Both the position numbers and the translations under genes were made by a program. This document shows, piece after piece, positions 15,636 to 23,746 of a stretch of 32,490 nucleotides of DNA. The stretch is from contig JAFATG010000118.1 of assembly GCA_019244055.1 (NCBI GenBank), positions 1 to 32,490 of the forward strand, in the 5' to 3' direction. Positions within the stretch are counted from its first letter, which is position 1. Every line of letters begins with the position of its first letter. The notes below the pieces were generated by a model. It had not been told where the DNA came from, did not search any database, and worked only from the letters and a program-made list of their open reading frames with translations. This stretch comes from Acidobacteriaceae bacterium (GTDB lineage: Bacteria; Acidobacteriota; Terriglobia; Bryobacterales; Bryobacteraceae).

Positions 15636-18275
15636 TTACACGGCCGCTGCTTCAGCGGGTTCGTAAACTTCCGTACGGAAAATGAGACCGGGACTGGCCG
15701 GGTCGGCATCAATCCGGACTACCTGACCGTCCCGCACTTCACCAGCCAAAATCTTCTTGGCCAGCGGAGTCTCTACCTCACGTTGTATGGCGCGCTTCAA
15801 CGGCCGCGCGCCGTAATTCGGATCATAGCCGGTTCGCACCAAGCGCGTCTTTGCAGCTTCGGTGAGTTCCAGCCGAATGTGCCGCTCCTCCAGGCGTGCC
15901 CGGAGCCCACCCAATTGAATTTCCACAATCTGTGTGAGCTGATCTTCCCTTAAAGCGTGGAAGACGATGATCTCATCCAACCGGTTCAGGAATTCCGGCC
16001 GGAAGGCGTGCCGGAGCTCATCGAGAACCGTGTCCTTCATGCGGCGGTAGTCTTCGCCTTCAAAAGCGCCCCGGTATTCGAGAATCCGGTGGCTGCCAAT
16101 ATTCGACGTCATGATCACGATGACATTCTTGAAATCCACCGTACGCCCCTGTCCATCGGTCAATCGCCCGTCGTCCAGCACCTGTAAAAGGATGTTGAAG
16201 ACATCGTGATGCGCTTTTTCGATCTCATCGAACAGCACCACGGAATACGGACGGCGCCGGACCGCCTCCGTTAACTGTCCGCCTTCGTCATAGCCAACAT
16301 AGCCCGGAGGTGCGCCGATCAGCCGCGATACGGTGTGCTTCTCCTGGTACTCCGACATATCGATCCGGACCATCGCCCGTTCGTCATCAAACAGGAACTC
16401 TGCCAGCGCACGCGCCAGCTCTGTTTTACCGACGCCGGTGGGACCTAAAAAGATGAAGCTCCCGATCGGCCGCTTCGGATCCTTCAGCCCAGAGCGCGCG
16501 CGGATGATCGCCTCCGCTACCGCCAGCACCGCTTCATCCTGCCCGATGACGCGCTTATGCAACTCGTCTTCAAGCGCTAGCAGTTTCTTCATCTCGCCTT
16601 CGAGCAGTTTTGAAACCGGCACGCCGGTCCAGCGGCTGACTACTTCCGCAATATCCTCTTCGTCCACCTCTTCCTTTAGCAGACGGTTGCCCCTTGCCTG
16701 TGCGGACGCGCGCGCCTGCTCGGCATTTAACTGGCGCTCGAGTTCAGTGAGACGGCCATACTTAAGCTCCGCCGCTCTGTTCAAGTCATAGGCGCGTTCG
16801 GCCTGCGCGATCTCAATCTTCACATGATCGATCTGTTCGCGGAGCGCCCGCACTTTCTGCACGCTGTTCTTCTCGGCTTGCCATTGAGCCTGGAGGGCCG
16901 ACGATTGGGTCTTCAACTCGGCCAGTTCTTTTTCAATCCGTGCCAGCCGGTCCTTCGAGACCGTATCGCGCTCTTTCCTCAGGGCCTCGCGCTCGATCTC
17001 CAGCTGCATACTGCGCCGCAGAATTTCATCTAGCTCGCTCGGCATCGAATCAATCTCGGTGCGCAGTTTGGCCGCGGCCTCGTCGACCAGGTCGATTGCC
17101 TTATCTGGGAGAAACCGGTCCGTGATGTATCGATTCGAGAGGACGGCCGCCCCTACCAGAGCCGTGTCCTTAATGCGCACGCCGTGATGCAGCTCATAGC
17201 GCTCACGCAGGCCGCGCAGAATCGAAATCGTATCTTCGACCGTGGGTTGGTCGACGAACACGGTTTGGAATCGGCGCTCCAACGCCGCGTCCTTTTCAAC
17301 GTGCTTCCGGTATTCGTCCAGCGTAGTTGCGCCAATACAATGCAATTCGCCGCGGGCCAGCATCGGCTTTAGCAGATTGCCCGCATCCATGGCGCCTTCC
17401 GCTTTGCCGGCTCCGACCACGGTGTGCAATTCGTCGATGAAGAGGATGATGCGGCCTTCGGAGGTTTGGACCTCTTTTAATACCGCTTTCAGCCGCTCTT
17501 CAAATTCGCCCCGGAACTTTGCGCCCGCAATCAGCGCGCCCATGTCGAGCGCGACTACCTGCCGGTCTTTCAGCCCCTCAGGCACATCACCACGCACAAT
17601 ACGCTGTGCCAAGCCTTCCACGATAGCGGTCTTGCCAACGCCCGGTTCGCCAATCAGTACCGGGTTGTTTTTGGTTCGGCGCGAAAGTACCTGAATGACG
17701 CGGCGAATCTCCTCGTCTCGCCCGATCACCGGATCGAGCTTCCCCTTGCTAGCCAGTTCCGTCAGGTCGCGGCCATATTTCTTCAGAGCCTCATATGTGG
17801 TCTCCGGATTCGGAGTGGTCACACGCTGATTGCCGCGCACCTCGAGTAGAGCTTTGGCGATGCGGTCGCGGGTAGCGCCGAACTCACGCAGCAATCGCCC
17901 CGTCGCGCCTTGATCGTCCGTCGCCGCGAGAAGCAGATGTTCGATGGAGACGTATTCGTCTTTTAGGCGCTTTGCCTCTTTATCGGCTGCATCAAACAGT
18001 TTCGAAAGCGCGTTGGTGACGTAAAGCTGATCGGGACGGCTCGCGCTACCGGAGACTTTGGGAAGCCGCTCGATTTCCTGTACCACACGCCTCCTCAGCG
18101 CTTCTACGGGAACGTCAGCTTTCGTCAGGATCGAGGGTGCGAGCCCGCCTTCTTGATCGAGCATCGCGAGCAGCAGGTGTTCGACATCCACCTGCTGGTT
18201 GCCGTGTGTAATTGCAGTAGTTTGCGCCTGCCGGATCGCTTCCTGCGATTTCTCGGTCAGTCGATTGAAATCCAT
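15636..18275 (-). CDS. clpB: ATP-dependent disaggregase ClpB
   Basis: ClpB is a cytosolic hexameric AAA+ chaperone that, together with DnaK, extracts and refolds proteins from aggregates. The 879-residue protein is full length. The Clp N-domain occupies residues 1-145, with two repeats VEHLLLAML and [12 protein letters not shown]-1 has Walker A GEPGVGKT at 209-216. The long charged coiled-coil M-domain is around 405-530 and distinguishes ClpB from ClpA and ClpC. AAA-2 has Walker A GPTGVGKT at 611-618 and MTSNIGS. The N-terminus [14 protein letters not shown] is canonical, which fixes the ATG at 18275 although only a distant GAGG precedes it. No ClpP-binding IGF/L loop was noticed, which fits a disaggregase. 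I did not recognise a sigma32 promoter or a CIRCE element in the 158 bp upstream. Confidence 0.96.
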   Translation of the reverse strand: MDFNRLTEKSQEAIRQAQTTAITHGNQQVDVEHLLLAMLDQEGGLAPSILTKADVPVEALRRRVVQEIERLPKVSGSASRPDQLYVTNALSKLFDAADKEAKRLKDEYVSIEHLLLAATDDQGATGRLLREFGATRDRIAKALLEVRGNQRVTTPNPETTYEALKKYGRDLTELASKGKLDPVIGRDEEIRRVIQVLSRRTKNNPVLIGEPGVGKTAIVEGLAQRIVRGDVPEGLKDRQVVALDMGALIAGAKFRGEFEERLKAVLKEVQTSEGRIILFIDELHTVVGAGKAEGAMDAGNLLKPMLARGELHCIGATTLDEYRKHVEKDAALERRFQTVFVDQPTVEDTISILRGLRERYELHHGVRIKDTALVGAAVLSNRYITDRFLPDKAIDLVDEAAAKLRTEIDSMPSELDEILRRSMQLEIEREALRKERDTVSKDRLARIEKELAELKTQSSALQAQWQAEKNSVQKVRALREQIDHVKIEIAQAERAYDLNRAAELKYGRLTELERQLNAEQARASAQARGNRLLKEEVDEEDIAEVVSRWTGVPVSKLLEGEMKKLLALEDELHKRVIGQDEAVLAVAEAIIRARSGLKDPKRPIGSFIFLGPTGVGKTELARALAEFLFDDERAMVRIDMSEYQEKHTVSRLIGAPPGYVGYDEGGQLTEAVRRRPYSVVLFDEIEKAHHDVFNILLQVLDDGRLTDGQGRTVDFKNVIVIMTSNIGSHRILEYRGAFEGEDYRRMKDTVLDELRHAFRPEFLNRLDEIIVFHALREDQLTQIVEIQLGGLRARLEERHIRLELTEAAKTRLVRTGYDPNYGARPLKRAIQREVETPLAKKILAGEVRDGQVVRIDADPASPGLIFRTEVYEPAEAAAV

Positions 18276-18433
18276 AGAGCTAAAACAGCCTCAACCCAAG
18301 GGTACCATGTGAGTGTAGCCAAATGCAATAATCTGAGTGCGATTTACTCAACTAGCAGTGGGGCTGCAGCTAAACCATAAATAATCAGTAATATACAGCC
18401 AGTTGGAGGCCGTTTGGGAGCATGTTATGACGC

Positions 18434-19858
18434 CTACGAGGGCGGTCCGGTAGTGCGGTGCCGCTTCATCATCTGGAATGCCCAATAGTAGACGTTCTCA
18501 CGCAAGATATAGCTGCGCGTCTCCAGAATAACCCGGCGAGCCAGTCTGCTGAGCTTGGTCCCTGGCGGCTCTGGCGCCGACTCAGGGCTGTCGGGCATTG
18601 CACCCGTGCAGGGCTGTAACAGGACAACCGCGATGCGCCTGTCCGTTACACCAAGTCCGCTTACCGGCGCAGTTCGCTCACTCGGTGCATACGAAACAGG
18701 TTCCGAGCACCCGGCGAACGTAAGATCGACTGAAACCTTGGCTCGCTCTTCGTCCAAGTGCGGATCGACCCGGTGCGAGAGCGAAAACCGCTTACCGTTG
18801 AACGCGATTCCGACGTCATGCGTTGCCGCACCCAGCCAGATCTCCTGACCCTCAAACGACCCTGCATCCCAAATGCGAACGTGATGCCGCTTGGAGACTG
18901 TATCGAACGATTTCTCGAAGACAAGATCAGGCGGCCTGCCCTCGTAGAGCAGCTTCGATACCGGCGCTCGCGGGTACGTATTCTTGCCGTTAAAGGCTAG
19001 ATAGACCCGCGCGAGAGATTCGAAGGTGCTCCGTTCGGCTGGATACCACCCGGACACGCTGAAGGCCTCCAGTAATTCTTGACGCGAGCCCGCGAACGCG
19101 ATATTGATCAAGTCCGCGGCCGGTTCGCCATGCACTTTCGTGACTGCTACCGGTATTTCGCGCAGCCAGTCAACCAAATCGGCCGGTGCATCGGGAACAG
19201 GAGCCGCCGGCTGCTTGACGAAACCAGACGACGATTCGTCTACCAGCAGCTCCATATCCGTGCCCGGCGGCAGGTGAATCTCCGGTTCGGGAAATCGCAA
19301 AATAAAGCATCGAACTCCAAACAGAATGGCGGGCCCGACCGGCCCTATCGGGTTTTTCTCCAGAATCTCCGCGCCTAATCCGGTTGCGCCCTCGAGCGGG
19401 CGATAGAACGTGCGCAGTGTCGGCTTGCCCCATATCCCGCTTACTAGTTCGTCGGGATTTTCCGCCGCGAGGACGCCCCTGATCCGGCCATTTGGCATAA
19501 CCTCTTCTCGCGCATTGTCGATCGATGCCAGCCGGGCGCGCAGCGGAAACGTCTGTCCATCGGGCGTCGTATATTCAGAAAACGTCAGCTCCAGGCCCGC
19601 ACGTTCGTGAATTAGCCCGAGGCGGACCGGCAACGCCTGCCGCACCTTTCCGTACACAATACTTCCCTGCGGAATCAGTATCTGTCCGCTCACTTCGAAT
19701 GGGCAGATAACGACGCAGTGAAACGGCGAGCCCGGACGCGAACTATAGCTGGTGAGATGAGTCTCCAGCCTGACTTCAAGCTTGGGTTGACTCGCTGAGC
19801 CGGCCACCCCCGCCCGAGCTATCCCCAAAAGCACCCAGATCAGCAAGCCACGCGACAA
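18434..19858 (-). CDS. Secreted protein with a C-terminal LssY_C domain
   Basis: From the TTG at 19858 the protein has 474 residues. It begins with a signal peptide (LLIWVLLGIARAGVAG). Residues 25-200 are beta-rich and include ILIPQGSIVYGKV, reminiscent of envelope-spanning secretion or TrbI-like folds, but I cannot assign them. A Pro/Ala-rich linker near 215-230 leads to a region matching the LssY C-terminal domain: FSVSGWYPAERSTF, PRAPVSKLLYEGRPPDLVFEK, SKRHHVRIW, WLGAATHDVGI and HRVDPHLDEER. In Legionella this domain is attached to a PAP2 phosphatase, whereas here it is exported and follows an unrelated N-terminal part. The start is fixed by AAGGAG 5 nt before the TTG. The gene follows the BNR-protein gene by 59 bp on the same strand. 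The function of the domain is unknown. Confidence 0.7.
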   Translation of the reverse strand: MSRGLLIWVLLGIARAGVAGSASQPKLEVRLETHLTSYSSRPGSPFHCVVICPFEVSGQILIPQGSIVYGKVRQALPVRLGLIHERAGLELTFSEYTTPDGQTFPLRARLASIDNAREEVMPNGRIRGVLAAENPDELVSGIWGKPTLRTFYRPLEGATGLGAEILEKNPIGPVGPAILFGVRCFILRFPEPEIHLPPGTDMELLVDESSSGFVKQPAAPVPDAPADLVDWLREIPVAVTKVHGEPAADLINIAFAGSRQELLEAFSVSGWYPAERSTFESLARVYLAFNGKNTYPRAPVSKLLYEGRPPDLVFEKSFDTVSKRHHVRIWDAGSFEGQEIWLGAATHDVGIAFNGKRFSLSHRVDPHLDEERAKVSVDLTFAGCSEPVSYAPSERTAPVSGLGVTDRRIAVVLLQPCTGAMPDSPESAPEPPGTKLSRLARRVILETRSYILRENVYYWAFQMMKRHRTTGPPS

Positions 19859-19863
19859 GCGAT

Positions 19864-19869
19864 CTCCTT
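19864..19869 (-). promoter_or_regulatory. Ribosome binding site selecting a TTG start
   Basis: On the minus strand AAGGAG lies 5 nt before the TTG at 19858. A more upstream in-frame TTG at 19879 has no such site, and the ATG at 19883 is out of frame. The LssY_C protein therefore probably starts at the rare TTG codon. Confidence 0.7.
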
Positions 19870-19917
19870 GTGAGAGCAATCATTCGATTGTGAAATCGAG
19901 GGTATCACAAGTCTCAG

Positions 19918-21084
19918 CTAATACAGAACTGCGAAGGTTCCATCTTGCTTTGGGTACCCGGCGACGAGACTCCATGGCGGTACACCGCCTACTGCGCCGG
20001 TTGTTCCTGTCTGCTCTCCCGAAGGATCAAATACCTTCCAGTGCAGCGAACCACCTCGGTTCCAGCCCATTCCCTCTGTCCAGGAAACCAGCACAAAACC
20101 AGATTTGCTTTCGGCCAGAGCGGGATATTTCTGACCCGTGGCATCGCTCACCGGTCTTGCAGTCAATACACCATCCGCGGAACGATTAATGCGTCCGAAG
20201 TATACCTGCTTCTCGCTCTCCCAAGCAGCGAACATTCCAGCCGTTCCACGCGCGAACGATTCGGCGCTCATCACGCAGTAGCCAACGTTCCATCTACCGA
20301 TATCCGAACCTACAAACGTTCGGCCATGATCTCGCGACTCGAGCAGATACATATCGCGATGCACGCTTTCCCGTGCCGACCGAAAGAGCACGTATATGCG
20401 GCCGCTTGCGTCCGCCGCGGCATCCAGAGAGCAACAAGCGCACGCCCCCGTCGGCTTGTTCCACGCAATTTGTTCCGGTTCGAAGTTTTTTCCGCCGTCT
20501 TCTGATCGCGCGACCCACACACGGCGCGCTGCTTCCCCTTCGCTGCCGGGAATTGGTGCGTGCCAGAACACATACACCCGCCCTGAGGAATCGGCGGCAG
20601 CCGCGCCACCTCCGTCTACACCGTACGCGGAATGGATCAGATTTCGTTCGGGCTCGAAGGCAGTGCCCGTATCGTTCAACCGTGTGTAGAGCATGGGCGC
20701 CCGACCTCCGTTTCCCTTCGCTGCTGTTTGCGAGCCGTTCCAGGTGACATAAACGCGGCCGTTCTTTCCTGTCGCAATTCGCCCGCCACGAATGTTACCG
20801 ATCGCGATTGCTGTTCCTGAAACTGAATTCACCCGTATTGGCGCGGAAAACGTGTTTCCGTCCCGGGAACGGCAGTAGTACAGATCGCCTGCCGCAGGGT
20901 CGCCTTTGAAGTAAATGAGATGCACTACTCCTTGGTTATCCAAGGCAATTTCAGGTTGAATCCCACCGCCCGGCACTCTCCTGACCTCCACCGCCGGTGA
21001 CCCAGGGCCGGTTTTTGGGGCCGCCGGCACCGCCAACGCCAGTACCAGGGGAAAAATCGTGTAGGGAATGCAATCTCTTCGCAT
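19918..21084 (-). CDS. Secreted BNR/sialidase-fold beta-propeller protein
   Basis: The product is an exported protein of about 388 residues. After a signal peptide (CIPYTIFPLVLALAVPA) it contains repeated Asp-box (BNR) motifs, SRDGNTF, SEDGGKNF and SRDHGRTF, spaced through a beta-propeller like that of sialidases. Repeated GRVYVTW, GRVYVFW and GRIYVLF strands are visible. A Cys-rich GACACCSLD lies near the middle. The catalytic Arg triad and Tyr/Glu pair of true sialidases could not be confirmed, so enzyme activity is open; many such proteins only bind. The ATG at 21084 gives a normal signal peptide. A TTG at 21108, preceded by GAGGG at short spacing, is an alternative start. It is the first of the six same-strand genes and may be cotranscribed with the LssY_C gene. 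Confidence 0.72.
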   Translation of the reverse strand: MRRDCIPYTIFPLVLALAVPAAPKTGPGSPAVEVRRVPGGGIQPEIALDNQGVVHLIYFKGDPAAGDLYYCRSRDGNTFSAPIRVNSVSGTAIAIGNIRGGRIATGKNGRVYVTWNGSQTAAKGNGGRAPMLYTRLNDTGTAFEPERNLIHSAYGVDGGGAAAADSSGRVYVFWHAPIPGSEGEAARRVWVARSEDGGKNFEPEQIAWNKPTGACACCSLDAAADASGRIYVLFRSARESVHRDMYLLESRDHGRTFVGSDIGRWNVGYCVMSAESFARGTAGMFAAWESEKQVYFGRINRSADGVLTARPVSDATGQKYPALAESKSGFVLVSWTEGMGWNRGGSLHWKVFDPSGEQTGTTGAVGGVPPWSLVAGYPKQDGTFAVLY

Positions 21085-21171
21085 TTCGCTCAGTTTTAGT
21101 TTCCTCAACAGCCCTCTAAATTCGACTCTAGCGGCTTAGCAACGTGCCCACGCTAAAATGTCGCTTGCGCC

Positions 21172-21197
21172 GAATGAGATACCGGAATGAAATACCG
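21172..21197. repeat. Two 13-bp tandem repeats in front of the adenylation-domain gene
   Basis: GAATGAGATACCG is followed directly by GAATGAAATACCG, two copies with one mismatch. They end 26 bp before the ATG at 21224 and lie in the divergent region with the BNR gene. The placement suggests a direct-repeat operator, or else slippage. Confidence 0.5.
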
Positions 21198-21223
21198 GAC
21201 CAATTGAGGGCCGCAGCCTGAAC

Positions 21224-22810
21224 ATGCAGCGACCTCTGTGGGCGGGCTTCATCCGCTCCGCGGCAGAATTCTCACATCGGCCCGCCATCGTGGCGGAAGG
21301 GATCTCGCTGTCATATAGCGAATTAAACGCTGCCGCGCTCCGCATCGCTTCCACCTTACAATCTCTTCCGAATTACTCCCTGAACCCGCTCACGGCGGTC
21401 TTTGCATATAGGACCCCAACTGCGTTTGCAGGCGTGCTAGGAGCGTTGCTGGCCGGTAACGGTTACGTTCCGCTGAATCGGACGTTCCCCATCGAGCGCA
21501 CGCAGCTCATGTTCGAGCGATCCGACTGCCGCTCCATTGTGGTGGATTCCGGTTCGCTGCCACAGCTAGGCGCGATATTGGATGCCGCTGAGACATCGAT
21601 TCTCGTCCTCTTGCCCGATCTGCCCGAAGTCGAATCGCTTCGACAAAAATGGCCTAGGCACCGCTTTCTCACTTCGTCAGATCTCGTACCCGCGAGCCGT
21701 TGGCGAGAGCCGGTCTTCCTCCCTGATGCGATTGCTTATCTTCTGTTTACTTCCGGGAGCACCGGCGTTCCGAAGGGCGTCATGGTTGCGCACCGAAACG
21801 TTACCTCCTTCCTCGATTACATGGTCGACCGCTATGAGGTTTCCGAGAACGATCGCCTATCGCAGATGTTTGACATGACCTTTGATCTGTCAGTCTTCGA
21901 CATGTTCGTTTCCTGGGAACGCGGAGCCTGCCTGTGCTGTCCTTCTCAAAAGGCTTTGATCGCTCCCGGAAAGTATCTCAGCGAAATGGAGCTGACGGTC
22001 TGGTTTTCCGTTCCATCGACCGCCGTGTTTATGAAGCAGTTGGGAATGTTGAAACCGGGCCGGTATCCATCGCTGCGATATAGCCTGTTCTGCGGCGAAC
22101 CGTTGCCTGTCGCATCCGCCTCCGCCTGGTTGGATGCCGCGCCGAATTCGACATTAGAAAATCTCTACGGTCCCACGGAGTTGACCATCGCTTGCACGCT
22201 CTATCGCTGGGACCCCTTGCGTTCCCCGGGTGAAGCGGAGCTGGGCATTGTTCCCATTGGGTATCCGTATCCCGAAATGAAGGTCATTGTGGCAGATGAA
22301 AACCTGCAAGAAGTCGCGCCGGGACAGGAAGGTGAACTGTTGATGAACGGGCCGCAAATGTCGCTAGGCTACTGGAGGGACCTGGCCAAGACGAAAGCAG
22401 CTTTTGTCGTTCCCGCAAACAAAGATGAGGTTTATTATCGAACCGGCGATCGCGTGCGTCGCCCGATCGGCAACGGTCCTCTCACTCACCTGGGCCGGAT
22501 CGATTTTCAGGTGAAGGTGTTGGGACACCGCGTCGAACTCGGCGAGGTCGAAAGCGCTGTACGGAAAGCGTGTGGATTGGACGGGGTGGTTGCGGTAGGT
22601 TGGCCGGAATCGCCCAGCGGATTCGGCGCTATCGAAGTGTTCATCGAAGGCCCGAAAACAGAACCCGACCGTCTTCGTAAATCCGTTGCTGCCGAACTTC
22701 CCGAATACATGGTGCCCAACAGATTCCATTTCTTGGACCGATTGCCTCGGAACGCAAATGACAAATTTGATCGAAAGGCGATGTCAACCATGTTGCAAGA
22801 AGGCCTGTGA
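21224..22810 (+). CDS. Stand-alone amino-acid adenylation domain (NRPS A-domain-like, AMP-forming)
   Basis: The 528-residue protein is a complete adenylate-forming enzyme of the NRPS A-domain/DltA type. It would activate a carboxylic acid, most likely an amino acid, as acyl-AMP and pass it to a carrier thiol in the cytosol. Core motifs are all present: A3 LFTSGSTGVPKG (about 174-185), A4 FDLSVFDMF (220-228), A5 NLYGPTE (313-319), A7 YRTGDR (405-410), A8 around GRIDFQVKV (424-432) and the A10 Lys514 in NANDKFDRK. No condensation, thiolation or thioesterase domain is attached. Asp221 sits where A-domains bind the substrate amino group, which favours an alpha-amino acid, though the rest of the pocket (hand alignment) matches no code I know. 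The ATG has only a distant GAGG. No intact carrier-protein gene is visible nearby. Confidence 0.85.
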   Translation: MQRPLWAGFIRSAAEFSHRPAIVAEGISLSYSELNAAALRIASTLQSLPNYSLNPLTAVFAYRTPTAFAGVLGALLAGNGYVPLNRTFPIERTQLMFERSDCRSIVVDSGSLPQLGAILDAAETSILVLLPDLPEVESLRQKWPRHRFLTSSDLVPASRWREPVFLPDAIAYLLFTSGSTGVPKGVMVAHRNVTSFLDYMVDRYEVSENDRLSQMFDMTFDLSVFDMFVSWERGACLCCPSQKALIAPGKYLSEMELTVWFSVPSTAVFMKQLGMLKPGRYPSLRYSLFCGEPLPVASASAWLDAAPNSTLENLYGPTELTIACTLYRWDPLRSPGEAELGIVPIGYPYPEMKVIVADENLQEVAPGQEGELLMNGPQMSLGYWRDLAKTKAAFVVPANKDEVYYRTGDRVRRPIGNGPLTHLGRIDFQVKVLGHRVELGEVESAVRKACGLDGVVAVGWPESPSGFGAIEVFIEGPKTEPDRLRKSVAAELPEYMVPNRFHFLDRLPRNANDKFDRKAMSTMLQEGL

Positions 22811-22909
22811 ATGAGTTCAATTTCGGTAGGCTTGGCTAAGAACCCGGTATCGGATCATGCCTGTTCCAGGAGGGCCGCCCAAAGCAGGAACCTTCGTGAA
22901 CGAGTTCAA
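22807..22909 (+). repeat. Short direct repeat, 14 bp, two copies 89 bp apart
   Basis: GTGAATGAGTTCAA at 22807-22820 overlaps the adenylation stop codon. It recurs as GTGAACGAGTTCAA at 22896-22909 with one mismatch. This may be a trace of the rearrangements in this scar or coincidence. Confidence 0.3.
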
Positions 22910-22936
22910 ACCATCAGGTCGGAACTTCTAGCCTAA
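22811..22936 (+). other. Small 41-codon reading frame directly after the adenylation gene
   Basis: An ATG follows the TGA stop of the adenylation gene without a gap and opens 41 codons ending in TAA at 22936. The product (start MSSISVGLAKNP, end RVQTIRSELLA) resembles no protein I recognise. It ends exactly where the GT2 remnant on the other strand ends. It could be the stump of a longer downstream gene cut by the rearrangement, or just non-coding. Confidence 0.2.
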
Positions 22937-23115
22937 CCGCGCAGCCTGTTCCAAGCCCCCCAGCAGATTCGCACCATGCGCAGACCATTCCAGAAAACTC
23001 GCGTCATTTTGCTGACGCCGTACACCCTCTCCTGATAGTGCACGGGCACGTCCACAATCTCTCGGTGTAGCTTCGAAGCACCGAATAGGAGATCGTAGTC
23101 GCCCCACAGATCTCG
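22933..23115 (-). pseudogene. C-terminal remnant of a GT2-family glycosyltransferase
   Basis: On the minus strand a frame ending at the TAG 22933-22935 reads WGDYDLLFGASKLH, then IVDVPVHYQERVYGVSKMTR and a final RICWGAWNRLRG. This is the C-terminal end of the GT2 type that acts on lipid-linked sugars, with FGDFDLLFGA- and VPVxYxxRxYG-like motifs. About 60 residues remain and everything upstream, including the GT-A catalytic core, is missing. The remnant joins directly to an IS3-type fragment. It differs from the other GT2 remnant in this scar. Confidence 0.75.
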
Positions 23116-23123
23116 AAGGCCCC

Positions 23124-23238
23124 AGTTCCAGCGCTTCGATAATCTGCGCTTGCGTATGCTTCCCTCTGCCCATTTCAGTTCCCGTTTCTTTCGTCCTAAA
23201 TCGTACCTCGGTTCGGACGGTTTACAGGGGTCACGTCA
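23124..23238 (-). mobile_element. Remnant of an IS3-family insertion sequence (one end plus the start of orfA)
   Basis: Read on the minus strand from 23238, the sequence begins TGACGTGACCCCTGTAAACC, which resembles an IS3-type terminal inverted repeat. About 40 nt later an ATG at 23173 opens MGRGKHTQAQIIEALE, the typical N-terminus of an IS3 OrfA transposase. The match stops after about 16 residues, where the sequence switches to the GT2 remnant. The rest of orfA, orfB and the second inverted repeat are lost. The assignment rests on the OrfA start and the end sequence only. Confidence 0.6.
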
Positions 23239-23261
23239 ACTCGGGAGCAATTAGTGGGTTG

Positions 23262-23741
23262 GAGAAGCTGGAGCAAAGGGTTTGCCAGACGATTTCCCGA
23301 CGATGGTCGAATGAAAATTGCGTCTCGTGATAAGAGAGCTCGTCCGCCCTCTAACATGGTTTGCAATCGTTTTTCATTTACTGATGAAGCTGATGCCTGG
23401 TCAGGAGGGCAAGGGACGTTCGTCGAACAACCGAACCTCTACAAGTCCGAGATCCTGAATGACCTCAAAATTGAATGACGCCACTTCTGGGCAACCTGGA
23501 AACTGGTTTAAAGCCTATACTGGCTGGATATGACATCCGCAAAGTTCCAATTTCCTGGTTAGGCAGGGCTTCGGAAATGGGAACGTTTAGTTTCGAGCTG
23601 TCACGAGTTGGCGGCGATTCTGTCCGTGCTCTGCTACGGATCATGCGCGCTGAGTGGTTTCGGGGCGGGAAACTGGCGCGCAAGCGTGCGCAAGCCTCCG
23701 CCACACGCGCCGCGCCGCCACCCAACGTTAGGGCCATTTGA
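23262..23741 (+). pseudogene. Frameshifted C-terminal half of a GT2 (DPM1-like) glycosyltransferase
   Basis: Pieces in different frames line up with the C-terminal half of the GT2 part of the fusion gene at 26308-27819. The pieces are a RRFPDDGRMK segment for its SRF motif, SNMVCNRF then FHLLMKLMPG for SNRLFHLLARF, and NLYKSEILNDLKIE for NLKLYRADILKNI. HFW follows, and finally NLETGLKPILAGYDIRKVPI with SWLGRASEMGTFSF. At least two frameshifts and an in-frame stop near 23477 break it, so it is non-functional. Its N-terminal half, with the nucleotide-sugar site, is missing, and the IS3-type end lies just upstream. The last 88 codons are still open, to the TGA at 23739-23741, but have no start context. 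Confidence 0.75.
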
Positions 23742-23746
23742 AGTAA

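Noticed and set aside
18276-18433. CIRCE or sigma32-type control element upstream of clpB
   Set aside because: GCACTC- and GAGTG-like fragments are present but not as a TTAGCACTC-N9-GAGTGCTAA inverted repeat, and no CTTGAA/CCCCAT pair has acceptable spacing.
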